This document shows, piece by piece, positions 34,660 to 43,522 of a stretch of DNA of 64,000 nucleotides. Each line of letters opens with the position of its first letter. The first letter of the stretch is position 1. Source of the DNA: Treponema sp. (GTDB taxonomy: Bacteria; Spirochaetota; Spirochaetia; Treponematales; Treponemataceae); the NCBI GenBank assembly GCA_017934745.1, contig JAGBIY010000012.1, positions 1 to 64,000 of the forward strand, read 5' to 3'. Both the position numbers and the translations under genes were made by a program. The notes beneath the pieces were generated by a model. The model had not been told where the DNA came from. It did no database searches and was given only the letters and a program-made list of their open reading frames with translations.

Positions 34660-36069
34660 TTATGCGCCGAAGTATGAGAGCGCGTTTCCGAAAGAGATGT
34701 CCTTCACGATTTTCGTGAGCATCTTTTCGTCGTTCGGGTATTCGCCGTTCTCGACCCAAGTTCCGATGATGTTGCAGAGGATTCTCCTGAAGTACTCGTG
34801 CCTTGAGTATGAGAGGAATGAGCGGGAGTCCGTTAGCATTCCGACGAAAGCCGGAATCATGCCGAGGTTTCCGAGAACCTTTATCTGCTGCTCCATTCCG
34901 TCCTTGTGGTCGCAGAACCACCAGCCTGAACCCATCTGGATTTTGCCCTTGATTCCGCCGCCCTGGAAGCAGCCCATGATTGTTCCGATTGAGTAGTAGT
35001 CTTTCGGGTTCAATGTGTAGAGAATCGTCTTCGGTGTGCCGCCCGCAGCCTCGATGAGCGAGAGGAGGCCCGCGAGGTTCTCAGCCATCGGCTTGTCGTG
35101 GCTTCCGTCGAATCCAGTGTCAGGGCCGAGCTTCTTGAACATGGCCTTGTTGTTGTCGCGGATTGCGTTCATGTGCCACTGCTGCACGATTCCGCGCTCT
35201 GCGTATGCGCGTCCGAGAGCGACGAGAACCTTCGTCTTGTAGGCTTCGGCTTCGGCTTCCGAAATCACCTCGCCTTTCAACGCGCGCGCGACGACAGCGT
35301 CGATGTTCGCGTCCGTGTCGACCTTGCACGGCGGATACTCAAGCGCGTGGTCTGAAGCCTTGCAGCCGTTCTCGATGAAGAAGTCGAGCCTCTTGATGAG
35401 GGCTTTGATTACGTCGTCCGATGTCTTGATGTCGATTCCGCTGACTTCAGAGAGCTTCTTGATGTAGTCCTTGTATGTAGGGAGGTTGATGTTGATTGCC
35501 TTGTCAGGTCTGTACGACGGGCGCACCTTCGTCTCGATTTTGCCGATTGGGGCGGTTCCAGCGGCGATTGCCTTGTGGTATTCGAGCGAGTCGATAGGGT
35601 CGTCCGTGGTTCCGACTGCGTAGACGTGGAAATTCTTGAAGATTCCCTTCACGCTCAAATCCTCTGTCTGGAGAAGCGCGTTAGCCTTTTCCCAGATGCG
35701 TGGGGCAGACTCGACAGTGAGAGGCTCCGTGATTCCGAAGTATCTCTGGAGCTCAAGGTGCGTCCAGTGGTAGAGCGGGTTTCCGATGAGGTGCTCGATT
35801 GTCTCCGCCCACTTGAGGAACTTCTCGTAGTCCGGCTTGTCGCCTGTGATGTAGTCCTCTGTGATTCCGTAGGTTCTCATCTGTCTCCACTTGTAGTGGT
35901 CGCCTCCGAGCCAGATTTCAGTGAGGTTCTTGAACTGCTTGTTGTTCGCAATCTGCTCCGGCGGAAGATGGCAGTGGTAGTCCCAAAGCGGCTCGTCTTT
36001 GCAAGCGGCGAACAGTTTCTGAGCTGTCGGTGTGTCGAGAAGGAAATTCTCGTCCATGAATTTTTTCAT
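34660..36069 (-). CDS. uxaC: Uronate isomerase
   Basis: This 469-residue metal-dependent isomerase converts glucuronate to fructuronate and galacturonate to tagaturonate, the first step in using pectin- or xylan-derived uronic acids. Metal-site motif DYHCHLPPEQI is at about residue 33, and the C-terminal LTDSRSFLSYSRHEYFRRILC is typical. The start MKKFMDEN at 36069 is supported by GGAGAC 7 bases upstream; an in-frame extension reaches 36201 but has no binding site. The gene stands alone here, without kduI, uxuA or uxaB partners. Confidence 0.96.
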   Translation of the reverse strand: MKKFMDENFLLDTPTAQKLFAACKDEPLWDYHCHLPPEQIANNKQFKNLTEIWLGGDHYKWRQMRTYGITEDYITGDKPDYEKFLKWAETIEHLIGNPLYHWTHLELQRYFGITEPLTVESAPRIWEKANALLQTEDLSVKGIFKNFHVYAVGTTDDPIDSLEYHKAIAAGTAPIGKIETKVRPSYRPDKAININLPTYKDYIKKLSEVSGIDIKTSDDVIKALIKRLDFFIENGCKASDHALEYPPCKVDTDANIDAVVARALKGEVISEAEAEAYKTKVLVALGRAYAERGIVQQWHMNAIRDNNKAMFKKLGPDTGFDGSHDKPMAENLAGLLSLIEAAGGTPKTILYTLNPKDYYSIGTIMGCFQGGGIKGKIQMGSGWWFCDHKDGMEQQIKVLGNLGMIPAFVGMLTDSRSFLSYSRHEYFRRILCNIIGTWVENGEYPNDEKMLTKIVKDISFGNALSYFGA

Positions 36070-36314
36070 TTTCGTCTCCAAAAAAAGATTTTTTGGTCGT
36101 TTAGTGGCGACCGGTTGTTTGCCTTTCATTCTATTCTGAATCTTTTGAAAAGTATATTGTGTTTTTGCCCTTCCTCCGCCATGTCGAATCCCTCTTGTCA
36201 TTTGTGTTTGATTTTTTGTATATTGCTTTCCGCATAATTCAAAGACAGTTCGGAACCCATCCTGTCTCTAAACTAAACTAGGGCATTAGAAAATCAAAAT
36301 TCGAGGTTATCTAA

Positions 36315-37148
36315 GTGAAAAAATTATTCGCATGGATTATGGACACTGCGGAGTGGTTTTTTGACATGCAAGACTGGAAGATGCTCTTGCGGTCGATTCC
36401 CGCAGTCGTGGTTGCTTTGTTTGTTGTCTGCACGGTCACGATGAACCTTGCGGCGAACAAAATCGTATGGAGCGGGCTTAAAATCGGCGACACCTATTTT
36501 ATTTCCGTGACGGCCGGTCTGTTCCTTTCGTGGGCCGTCTTCCTGATTATGGACATGGTCACCAAGACTTTCGGCGGCAAGGCGGCAATCAAGCTGAATT
36601 TCTTCGGAGCCGTCATAAACGCCGTGGCGGTCGTCTTCTTGGGAATCATGGCGTCGATTCCTTCCGATTATCCTTTCCCAGGAGCGAGCGCATCCTTCGA
36701 CATCGTTTTCGGCTTTACGGGGCAGGGCGTTCAGCCTTGGCAGATTCTCGTCTCTTCAACAATCGCCTATGTCCTTTCTGGAATCGTGAACGCGATAGCG
36801 AATGTCTTGATTGGACGCCGCTTCGTCAAAAATCCTGACGGAAAAATCGCCTTCATCACCCGCTCTTACGTCAGCACAATGCTCGGCCAGTTCGTGGACA
36901 ATTTCGTCTTCGCATCTCTGGCTTTCTCTTTCTTTGCACATTATTACGGAATCCTCACGATTACGGGAATCGCCTCGCTCGGCGCGCTCGTGGAGCTTTT
37001 CTTCGAGGTCGTCTTCTCTCCGATTGCCTATCACAAATGCAGGAAATGGCAGCAGGAAGGAGTCGGACGCGACTATTTCGAATACTGCAAGAAGATGGAA
37101 TTGAGCGACGACTCGGCGCGTTTTGAATACAGGAAGGAACCTCGATGA
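36315..37148 (+). CDS. VUT/YhhQ family transporter
   Basis: This is a 277-residue membrane protein with six or so helices and an amphipathic start (MKKLFAWIMDTAEWFF). It matches the VUT (queuosine-precursor or vitamin uptake) family: AANKIVWSGLKIGDTYFISVTAGLFLSWAVFLIMDMVTKTFGGKAA and GQFVDNFVFASLAF. The substrate is not decided; queuine or preQ1 is known for relatives. The start is GTG with GAGG 8 bases upstream. It overlaps the amidase gene by four bases (ATGA), so they are translationally coupled. The pairing might mean that the amidase acts on something the transporter imports. Confidence 0.85.
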   Translation: MKKLFAWIMDTAEWFFDMQDWKMLLRSIPAVVVALFVVCTVTMNLAANKIVWSGLKIGDTYFISVTAGLFLSWAVFLIMDMVTKTFGGKAAIKLNFFGAVINAVAVVFLGIMASIPSDYPFPGASASFDIVFGFTGQGVQPWQILVSSTIAYVLSGIVNAIANVLIGRRFVKNPDGKIAFITRSYVSTMLGQFVDNFVFASLAFSFFAHYYGILTITGIASLGALVELFFEVVFSPIAYHKCRKWQQEGVGRDYFEYCKKMELSDDSARFEYRKEPR

Positions 37149-38611
37149 AACTGGAAGAATTGTCCGCCTTTGAAATCGGCAGTCTCGTGAACGAAAGAAA
37201 AATCAGTCCTGTCGAGGTCGTCGAATACTTCCTCGACCGAATCGAAAAGAGGAACGAATCCGTGAACGCCTTTGTCTATGTGAAGGCGGATTATGCCATT
37301 GAAAAAGCCCGCGAGCTTGAAGCGAGACTTGAACGAGGTGAGGAGTGCGGGCCTTTCGCGGGCGTTCCCTTCGCGCTCAAGGATTTCCTTCCGAACAAAA
37401 AAGGCTGGCAGTCTTCGCACGGCGGCGTCGAATGCCTTGTCGCAACCGATGAATGCGACTCTGTTTTCTGCGCCGCCATGGAAAAAGCGGGCGGAATCGC
37501 AATCGGAAAGACGAATGCGCCCGCCTACGGTTTCCGCGGCACTACTGACAATCTCATGTACGGGCCGACATCGACTCCGTTCAACACGAAATGCAATTCC
37601 GGCGGTTCAAGCGGAGGGAGCGCGGCAGCCGTTGCCGACGGTCTCGTTCCGATTGCCGAGGGCGGGGATGCCGGCGGCTCAATCAGGATTCCGGCCTGCT
37701 TCTGCAATCTCTACGGATTCAAGGCCGGGGTGGGGACGGTGCCTTCTGTCTGCCGCCCTGACGCATGGTCGGCGACTCATCCGCTCTGCTTCAACGGCGG
37801 ACTGACAAAGACTGTGACGGACTCCGCGATTCTGATGGACTACATGAACTACGAGGACAAGCGCGACCCGTTCAGCCTGCCGAAGACTTGTGGTTTTTAT
37901 AAGGAACTTGAGAATCTTCCAAAGAATCTGAAAATCGCGTTCACCGAGGATTTCGGGCTTTTCGAGGTCGAGGATGAAGTTCGCTCTTCCGTGAGAAATG
38001 CCGCTATGAAATTCCGTGAGCTTGGATTTTCTGTCGATGAGCATAAATTCAGTTTCAAGCACGATGCGGCGACTCTTTCCGACCTTTGGTGCAAGGGAAT
38101 CACGGTTGACTGCGCGCTTGAGCTGAACCATCTCAAAGACCAGGGAATCGACCTCTTGAAAGACCACGAAAAGGACTTCCCACAGGAATTCATCTATTGG
38201 AAGAAAATCGTCGACGGACTTGGAATCGAGGATTTGTACGAATTCAACCTTGCCAGAACCGATGTCCTCGACCAGTTCGAGAATGCGTTTTCTGGATACG
38301 ACCTGATAGTTTCTCCGGTGAGCTGTGTCTCTTCCATATTGAACGCTTCCGACAGGAACACGAAAGGGCCGGACTTCGTGAACGGAAAGAGAGTCGAGTC
38401 GTTGATTGGCTGGACCCAGACCTTCCTCGCGAACTTCACTGGAAATCCCGCGGCTTCAATTCCGGCGGCTCTTTCCAAAAACGGAGTGCCAATCGGAATG
38501 CAGATTATTGCCCCACGGCACAATGACCTGCTTCTTTTCCAGGCGAGCCGGGCATACGAAAAAATGTTTCCCTGGCAGGAGTTGTACAAGAGAGCATGGG
38601 AGCGAATGTAG
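37145..38611 (+). CDS. Amidase signature family protein
   Basis: This is a 488-residue amidase with the Ser-cisSer-Lys set in place: Lys in FALKDF (about residue 80), Ser in NSGGSSGGSAAAVA, and the nucleophile Ser in GGDAGGSIRIPACFCNLYGFK. It resembles GatA-like stand-alone amidases rather than GatA itself, since gatB/gatC are absent nearby. It hydrolyses an amide of unknown nature, and cytoplasmic location is likely because there is no signal. Translationally coupled to the VUT transporter. Confidence 0.9.
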   Translation: MKLEELSAFEIGSLVNERKISPVEVVEYFLDRIEKRNESVNAFVYVKADYAIEKARELEARLERGEECGPFAGVPFALKDFLPNKKGWQSSHGGVECLVATDECDSVFCAAMEKAGGIAIGKTNAPAYGFRGTTDNLMYGPTSTPFNTKCNSGGSSGGSAAAVADGLVPIAEGGDAGGSIRIPACFCNLYGFKAGVGTVPSVCRPDAWSATHPLCFNGGLTKTVTDSAILMDYMNYEDKRDPFSLPKTCGFYKELENLPKNLKIAFTEDFGLFEVEDEVRSSVRNAAMKFRELGFSVDEHKFSFKHDAATLSDLWCKGITVDCALELNHLKDQGIDLLKDHEKDFPQEFIYWKKIVDGLGIEDLYEFNLARTDVLDQFENAFSGYDLIVSPVSCVSSILNASDRNTKGPDFVNGKRVESLIGWTQTFLANFTGNPAASIPAALSKNGVPIGMQIIAPRHNDLLLFQASRAYEKMFPWQELYKRAWERM

Positions 38612-38633
38612 TTTGAATTGAATCATTCGCCTT

Positions 38634-40196
38634 TCATTCTCCCACCAGCCAGTCGCTGAGCGTGCGTTCTTCGCTTGAAAAAACAGCTCCGATTTTGATG
38701 AGCTTTCGCTCGTCAGCCTCGTACGGCTTTGCGTAGCCCTGCGCGTCAATCTGCGAAAGGGCGTCTTCCACCGTGCCGTCGCGCTTGAACTCGAAGACGT
38801 AGACGTACTCTTCCGTTTCCACGATGCAGTCGGCACGTCCTTTCGCGCTGTGCTGCTCCACCTTCACGAACTGCCCGAGAAGCAGGAACACAAGATAAAC
38901 GACGTTCTGGAAGTCGCGTTCAAGAACAGAGTCGCTCGGCTTTGCCGGATACGGAAGATTCGCGAAAAGCGCGGTGAAGCGGTTTCGGAGGCTGTCGGTG
39001 TTCGCTGTTTTTATGTCGCGACCGAAGTTTCGGACATCGAGCGGCTTGTCGCAGTTTAGATAGACCGGCGTAAGGCTCTGCGTGAATCCGTATTTCACTT
39101 CCTCGTTCGGATATGCGAGCGTGAAGCTTTCGAAATCCTCGTCGTACTCTTTGAGCGTGAGATAGCCCGACTGGTACAAAAGCGGCACGATGTCGGGATT
39201 GTCCGGGCGGTAGTCGGTGATTTCGTCCTCGCTCGCGTACAGGGAGCCGTCGCTGAACTGTTGAGGATTGAAGCCCATCTCGTTCAAGCGTTTCACCAAA
39301 AATGTCGGCGTGCCGGTTCCGAACCAGAACTTTCCGAATTTTTTCGAGCTGAACGCGTTGATGAGGCTGAATGGGTTGTAGATGTTTTCGCACTCGGCGC
39401 AGAACTTGTAGCCGTCGTAGAATCTCTTGAGTTTTTCCAGACATTCTTCGCGCGTCATCTTGTTCGCCTCCGCCATCTCGTCGATTTCGGGCGAAAAAGT
39501 CGTTTCAAGCTCGCTTTGCGTGATGCCGCAGATTTCGGCGTATTTCGGGTGCATGGAGATGTCCTGCAGTTGGTTCAGGTCGCTGAATATCGACACCTTG
39601 CTGAACTTCGTCACTCCCGTGAAAAGCACGAACCGCAAGTATGCGTCGCAGTCCTTGAGCACGGCGAAGAAGCCCTTGTAGAGCGCGCGGTTCTCTTCGT
39701 CCTGCTCCGCGCTCCCGCCGATGTTCTTCAAAAGCGGATTGTCGTACTCGTCCACAAGGACCGCGACCCTGCGCCTGGTCCTCTCGTTCGCATTTTTGAG
39801 CGCATTCTTGAAACGGACTGGAAGCGTCGAGTCGTCGTGCGGCAAATCGTATTTTTCTTCAAAATCAAAAAGACAACTGCGAAGGGCATCTTTCAGTCCG
39901 TTTTCCGTAGTGAACTCGCCGCCAGCAAGCGAAAATTTCAAGACGGGGTATTCAATCCAGTCCTTTTCGAGCTTTTCGATTGCGAGACCGTGGAAAAGTT
40001 CCTTTTTGCCCATGAAATACGCTTCGAGCGTCGTGATTAGGAGACTCTTTCCGAACCTGCGCGGGCGGCTCAAGAAATAGGGCTTTCCGTTTGTCACGAG
40101 GTCGTATATGAAGGCTGTTTTGTCCACATAAATGTAGCCTTCTTCTCTCAAGTAAGAAAAATCCTGAATGCCAATCGGCAGCTTTCGTGTGCTCAT
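38634..40196 (-). CDS. AAA-ATPase-like protein with C-terminal PD-(D/E)XK nuclease domain
   Basis: This is a 520-residue protein of the AAA-ATPase_like plus PDDEXK_9 pair (formerly DUF1703). The N-terminal domain starts LPIGIQDFSYLREEGYIYVDKT, with the P-loop-like RPRRFGKSLL at about 45. The nuclease-type end has DCIVETEEYVYVFEFKRDG (D...E-x-K) near 470. Such genes occur in many copies in treponemes and gut anaerobes, and their job is unknown. No Shine-Dalgarno is present; a perfect TATAAT stands 7 bases before the ATG, so the message may be leaderless. Confidence 0.92.
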   Translation of the reverse strand: MSTRKLPIGIQDFSYLREEGYIYVDKTAFIYDLVTNGKPYFLSRPRRFGKSLLITTLEAYFMGKKELFHGLAIEKLEKDWIEYPVLKFSLAGGEFTTENGLKDALRSCLFDFEEKYDLPHDDSTLPVRFKNALKNANERTRRRVAVLVDEYDNPLLKNIGGSAEQDEENRALYKGFFAVLKDCDAYLRFVLFTGVTKFSKVSIFSDLNQLQDISMHPKYAEICGITQSELETTFSPEIDEMAEANKMTREECLEKLKRFYDGYKFCAECENIYNPFSLINAFSSKKFGKFWFGTGTPTFLVKRLNEMGFNPQQFSDGSLYASEDEITDYRPDNPDIVPLLYQSGYLTLKEYDEDFESFTLAYPNEEVKYGFTQSLTPVYLNCDKPLDVRNFGRDIKTANTDSLRNRFTALFANLPYPAKPSDSVLERDFQNVVYLVFLLLGQFVKVEQHSAKGRADCIVETEEYVYVFEFKRDGTVEDALSQIDAQGYAKPYEADERKLIKIGAVFSSEERTLSDWLVGE

Positions 40197-40203
40197 GTCT
40201 TTT

Positions 40204-40209
40204 ATTATA
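40204..40209 (-). promoter_or_regulatory. -10 box of putative leaderless AAA/PDDEXK transcript
   Basis: TATAAT is followed by 7 nt and the ATG; no ribosome-binding site. Confidence 0.5.
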
Positions 40210-40228
40210 GCCGATTTTGCCGCAAATA

Positions 40229-41917
40229 TTACTTTCTGCGCATGTCCTCGTGGTTTTTGTAGAACGCTTCTTTCGCTTCGTACATCGCTTGGTCGGCGCG
40301 GTCATAGACGCTCTTGTATTCCTTGTCCACTCCATTTTCGAAACTTGCGTACCCTACTGACACGGCGAGGGTGAAGTCAAGACTTTTCCCTTCGATTCTG
40401 CCCTCGTTTTCCTTGTTGAACTCGTCCACCGCCTGGGCGAAAGAGGCCATGTTGTCCTTGATTTTGTCGCGCGGGCCTTCCGTGATGACAGCGAACTCGT
40501 CTCCTCCCGTGCGGAAAATCTCGTCTTCGGAAAACACCGTCTTTATCGCGCCAGCCGCGGCCTTTATCAGCTCATCTCCCATCTCGTGACCTTTCGTGTC
40601 GTTGATGCGCTTCAAGCCGTTCACGTCGAACACATACACCGTGAAATCCACCATGTCTTCGGCGATGCGCTCTTCGATTTGCGAGAGCTTTTCGAGATAC
40701 GCGCGCTTGTTCTTGCAGTTCGTCATAGAGTCCTTGTACGCAGAATCGCGAATTTTATCAATGTATTCAGAGAGTGCCTCTTCGATTTTGAGAATGGAGG
40801 AGGCAAGCACTCCGAGTTCGTCTTTTGACTTTATCGGGATTTTTGTGTTCAGTTCGCCGTGTGCGATGAAAGACGTGGCTTTCGTGATGATTTCTATCGG
40901 ATGCACGATTTTGTCGGTAAGATAGTTCACGATGAAAACCGCTATAATCAGCGAAATGATAAGCAGCAGTATCATCTGGAAGAGCATTGTGTTTTGGAGC
41001 GAGAAAAGCTGCTTTTCAGGCACAGAAAGCGCGATGACCATTCCGTTGCCAAGACTTTCGAGCATTACTCTGTGCTTCTCGCCTTTGTATTCGTACGCAT
41101 AAGTTTTTTGGCTGTTGACGTATTCATTAGAAAAGAACTTGCTAACTCTCTCAATGTCTTTGTGCTGATGAAAATCGCTCGACCAAAGCCCCTGCAAAAA
41201 ATCCTTGTGGTAAATCAAATCGCCGCTGCCGCTCACCAAAAAGATGAATGCCTCTCCGTAATCAAGGCTGTCTATGCAGGAGCGGATAGAAAGATTGCTG
41301 ATTTCAATTCCTGTAACGCCCGCGAAAGCCTTGTTTTTGTAAAGCGGCTCAAAATATGAAATCGTAAAACTTTGCTGCTCCGTATTGAAGTTGTTGTATG
41401 GTCCTATCCACTGCGGAACCTTGTTTTCTTTTGCTGCATAGTACCACGGAATGAACTCCTTCCCGACCTTCTTTCCGCTCTTCACGTCAAAAGAGACGTC
41501 GATGAAATCTTCCTGCAAATCAATTCTGTACGTTCCTTGTGCGTTCATGATGTTCAGCATGTACAAGCATTTTGAGTTGTCTGTCGTCTCAAAATCAGGA
41601 CACAGATAAAAAGACTTCACGAACAGCTGGTCGCCGAGCGTGAGAACAGAACGCTCTTTCACCTTGTCATAAAAATCGTCGTCGTACACATCGCTTTTTT
41701 CGATAAAGTCTTTCATGCCCTTCACGTTCTTTGAAAGCGAGTGGAAAGCGTTGTTCAATTCAGAGACCTTGCTGTCCAAAATAAAGTGCATGGAAGTCGT
41801 GGCGTGCTGCATGATGGCAGAGCGGATATAGAAAACGCTGATTGTGCCGATAGTGAGCCACAAAGCAATAATCATCAGGATATAGGACAAACTGAGTCTT
41901 GTACGAATGGATTTCAT
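40229..41917 (-). CDS. Diguanylate cyclase with Cache sensor, HAMP and GGDEF domains
   Basis: This is a 562-residue membrane protein. There is an N-terminal span (about 8-30), a periplasmic Cache-type sensor (about 35-300), a second span (about 310-332), HAMP (about 333-390), a short coil, and a GGDEF domain (about 400-555). The motif RTGGDEF is intact, so it should make cyclic di-GMP. The usual inhibitory RxxD site before it reads FSED, so product inhibition through that site is unlikely. Its ATG directly follows the stop of the split Cache-GGDEF gene (TAA-ATG), which points to co-translation. Confidence 0.92.
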   Translation of the reverse strand: MKSIRTRLSLSYILMIIALWLTIGTISVFYIRSAIMQHATTSMHFILDSKVSELNNAFHSLSKNVKGMKDFIEKSDVYDDDFYDKVKERSVLTLGDQLFVKSFYLCPDFETTDNSKCLYMLNIMNAQGTYRIDLQEDFIDVSFDVKSGKKVGKEFIPWYYAAKENKVPQWIGPYNNFNTEQQSFTISYFEPLYKNKAFAGVTGIEISNLSIRSCIDSLDYGEAFIFLVSGSGDLIYHKDFLQGLWSSDFHQHKDIERVSKFFSNEYVNSQKTYAYEYKGEKHRVMLESLGNGMVIALSVPEKQLFSLQNTMLFQMILLLIISLIIAVFIVNYLTDKIVHPIEIITKATSFIAHGELNTKIPIKSKDELGVLASSILKIEEALSEYIDKIRDSAYKDSMTNCKNKRAYLEKLSQIEERIAEDMVDFTVYVFDVNGLKRINDTKGHEMGDELIKAAAGAIKTVFSEDEIFRTGGDEFAVITEGPRDKIKDNMASFAQAVDEFNKENEGRIEGKSLDFTLAVSVGYASFENGVDKEYKSVYDRADQAMYEAKEAFYKNHEDMRRK

Positions 41918-43281
41918 TTAGTCTTTTTTCACTCCGTTTCCGCCGATTTCTTTCACTTGGTAGCAATAGCGCGCCGCTCTGTGATAATTCGTCTTGATGT
42001 TGTCGAAGAGGTTTATCGCCGTAAGACCGACAGACACCGTTATCATCTTGCCTTCTTCTATCTGCTTGCAGAATTCCTTGCAGATTTTGTACGCCTTTTC
42101 GATTCCCATCTCAAAAAGCACAACGAACTCATCGCCTCCCCAGCGCAGAATGACGCCGTTGTTTGAAAGCAGGGCCGACATCGTTTTCACCACCGAAAGC
42201 AACGCTTCGTCTCCGTTCAGATTGTCGTTTGCCTCTTTGAAATAGTCGATGTCGAAAACCGCGATGCACTTGTACGTTGTCGTGTTGAAATATCCGCGCT
42301 CGCCGAGCTGCTCTTTGAAATAGTTGCGGTTAGCAAGTCCCGTAAGACTGTCGATGTTCTCTTTCGGCTCAAGCAGAATCTTTTTCTTGCCGTGCAAGGC
42401 AGTCCGCGCCGAAAACAGCACCAATAAATCAAGCGCAAAAAGAATAAGAGCGACAAGATAAAACAACTGCGAACTGTCTTTTATGCCATCTCCGTCGCTA
42501 CGGACAACAAAATACCAATCCAAATTTGGAATATACTGAGAAGCCACAAAGCCAGAAATTCCCTTTTGCTTGTAACACAGCCCCTCTTTTTTGCAAGGCT
42601 TGTGAATCCAATATCTGAATAATTACTATCAAGCATGACAGTTCCCAAATCGTCTGTCGTGTTGATTTTGACATTGTATGTCTTTTCAAGCTCGGCTATG
42701 AAATCGATAATGTCCTTCAAGGCAAAAGCGGGACTTGAAACGCCCAAAAAAGTGCCGTCGTCGTCGTTAATACGAAAGTTGATGTAGAGCGAAGTGAATT
42801 CCAATCCGTCCGGGCTTCTGTAAATGTTGAACGCATATTCCACGCTGCTCTGCTCGAACTTATTGAACCACACGTCGTGGCTGTCGCCCAAAGGATTTAT
42901 GATTTTGTGCATTTCATCGTCGCGATAATAGCGGTGGGTTTTCGCGCTTATGAGCGTCGCCTGCGAATAGCCGAATTCGTCTTTTATGCGCGAAAGGTAT
43001 TCTTTCATGACCTCCTCGTCGTGCTTCAGCTCGCCCTCGTTCCGCAAGAAATCCAGAAGAAAAGAGTCCTTCGCCATCATTCTTGAAGTGACAATCGGCT
43101 CATTGAGTTTTTCAAGCAGTTTTGTGCAAATCACATCGCAAAGAATCTTGTTCGATTCAAAAACTTTTTTCTCGACAAACTTCGTGCTAATCCCTGTGAT
43201 GAAGAAAAAGAATATGCATAGAAAGATGAGGTTCACAAGGATGACAAACGACGAAACAACCGTCATGGATTTTTTGAACAT
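41918..43281 (-). pseudogene. Cache-GGDEF diguanylate cyclase split by a frameshift at an A6 run
   Basis: Two overlapping frames make one protein. Frame A (42481-43281, 266 aa) gives a membrane anchor and Cache sensor up to DSNYSDIGFTSLAKK. Frame B continues EGLCYKQKGISGFVASQYIPNLDWYFVV, a second membrane span and a GGDEF domain with LRWGGDEF intact. The switch falls at 42586-42592, where frame A reads GCA-AAA-AAG, an A-AAA-AAG heptamer in the right phase for -1 slippage; a -1 slip gives a continuous 454-aa protein. So this could be programmed frameshifting, slippage-based phase variation, a sequencing error or a young pseudogene. The GGDEF part also lacks an RxxD inhibitory site. Confidence 0.75.
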
Positions 43282-43287
43282 GGGGAA

Positions 43288-43293
43288 ATCCTA
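43288..43293 (-). promoter_or_regulatory. -10-like box before the split cyclase gene
   Basis: TAGGAT lies 6 nt before the ATG. AGGA in the same box could instead act as a weak Shine-Dalgarno, so this case is ambiguous. Confidence 0.35.
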
Positions 43294-43404
43294 CTTGAAG
43301 CAAAAAATTGCGGCGATTCACGCCGTTTTTTAATTATACATTCAATTATAAATCAATAAAATATTCTTGCTGGAGATTTTGGAGATTTTTCAAAGACACA
43401 AAAA

Positions 43405-43434
43405 AGCCTCCACCAAAAAAATCTGATGGAGGCT
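43405..43434 (-). terminator. Terminator, probably the original one for ung
   Basis: AGCCTCCA (43405-43412) pairs with TGGAGGCT (43427-43434), followed on the minus strand by T-rich sequence. It follows the displaced copy of the ung 3' end. Confidence 0.75.
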
Positions 43435-43458
43435 CTTCAAAAACGAAACCGGACTTTA

Positions 43459-43522
43459 GCTTTTCCCTCACTTCGTCCTTGACCAGTCGATTTCATGGCG
43501 GCCGTGGGGCTTGAGGAATGCG
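43459..43522 (-). repeat. Displaced copy of the ung 3' end (repeat A)
   Basis: This 64-bp copy of 44413-44476 has about five mismatches. It still reads AFLKPHGRHEIDWSRTK-stop, against AFLKSHGRPEIDWSRTK-stop in ung. The stop codon of the PD-DExK gene begins at its first outside base (43523). Confidence 0.9.

Noticed and set aside
34365..34718. A 117-codon frame containing HCERSEAIALL
   Set aside because: This peptide is a known by-product of a dispersed palindromic repeat; no ribosome site, and it runs into the end of uxaC on the other strand.
43282..43404. A gene between the split cyclase and the ung-tail copy
   Set aside because: Only short frames without start signals; the stretch is AT-rich and ends in a terminator.
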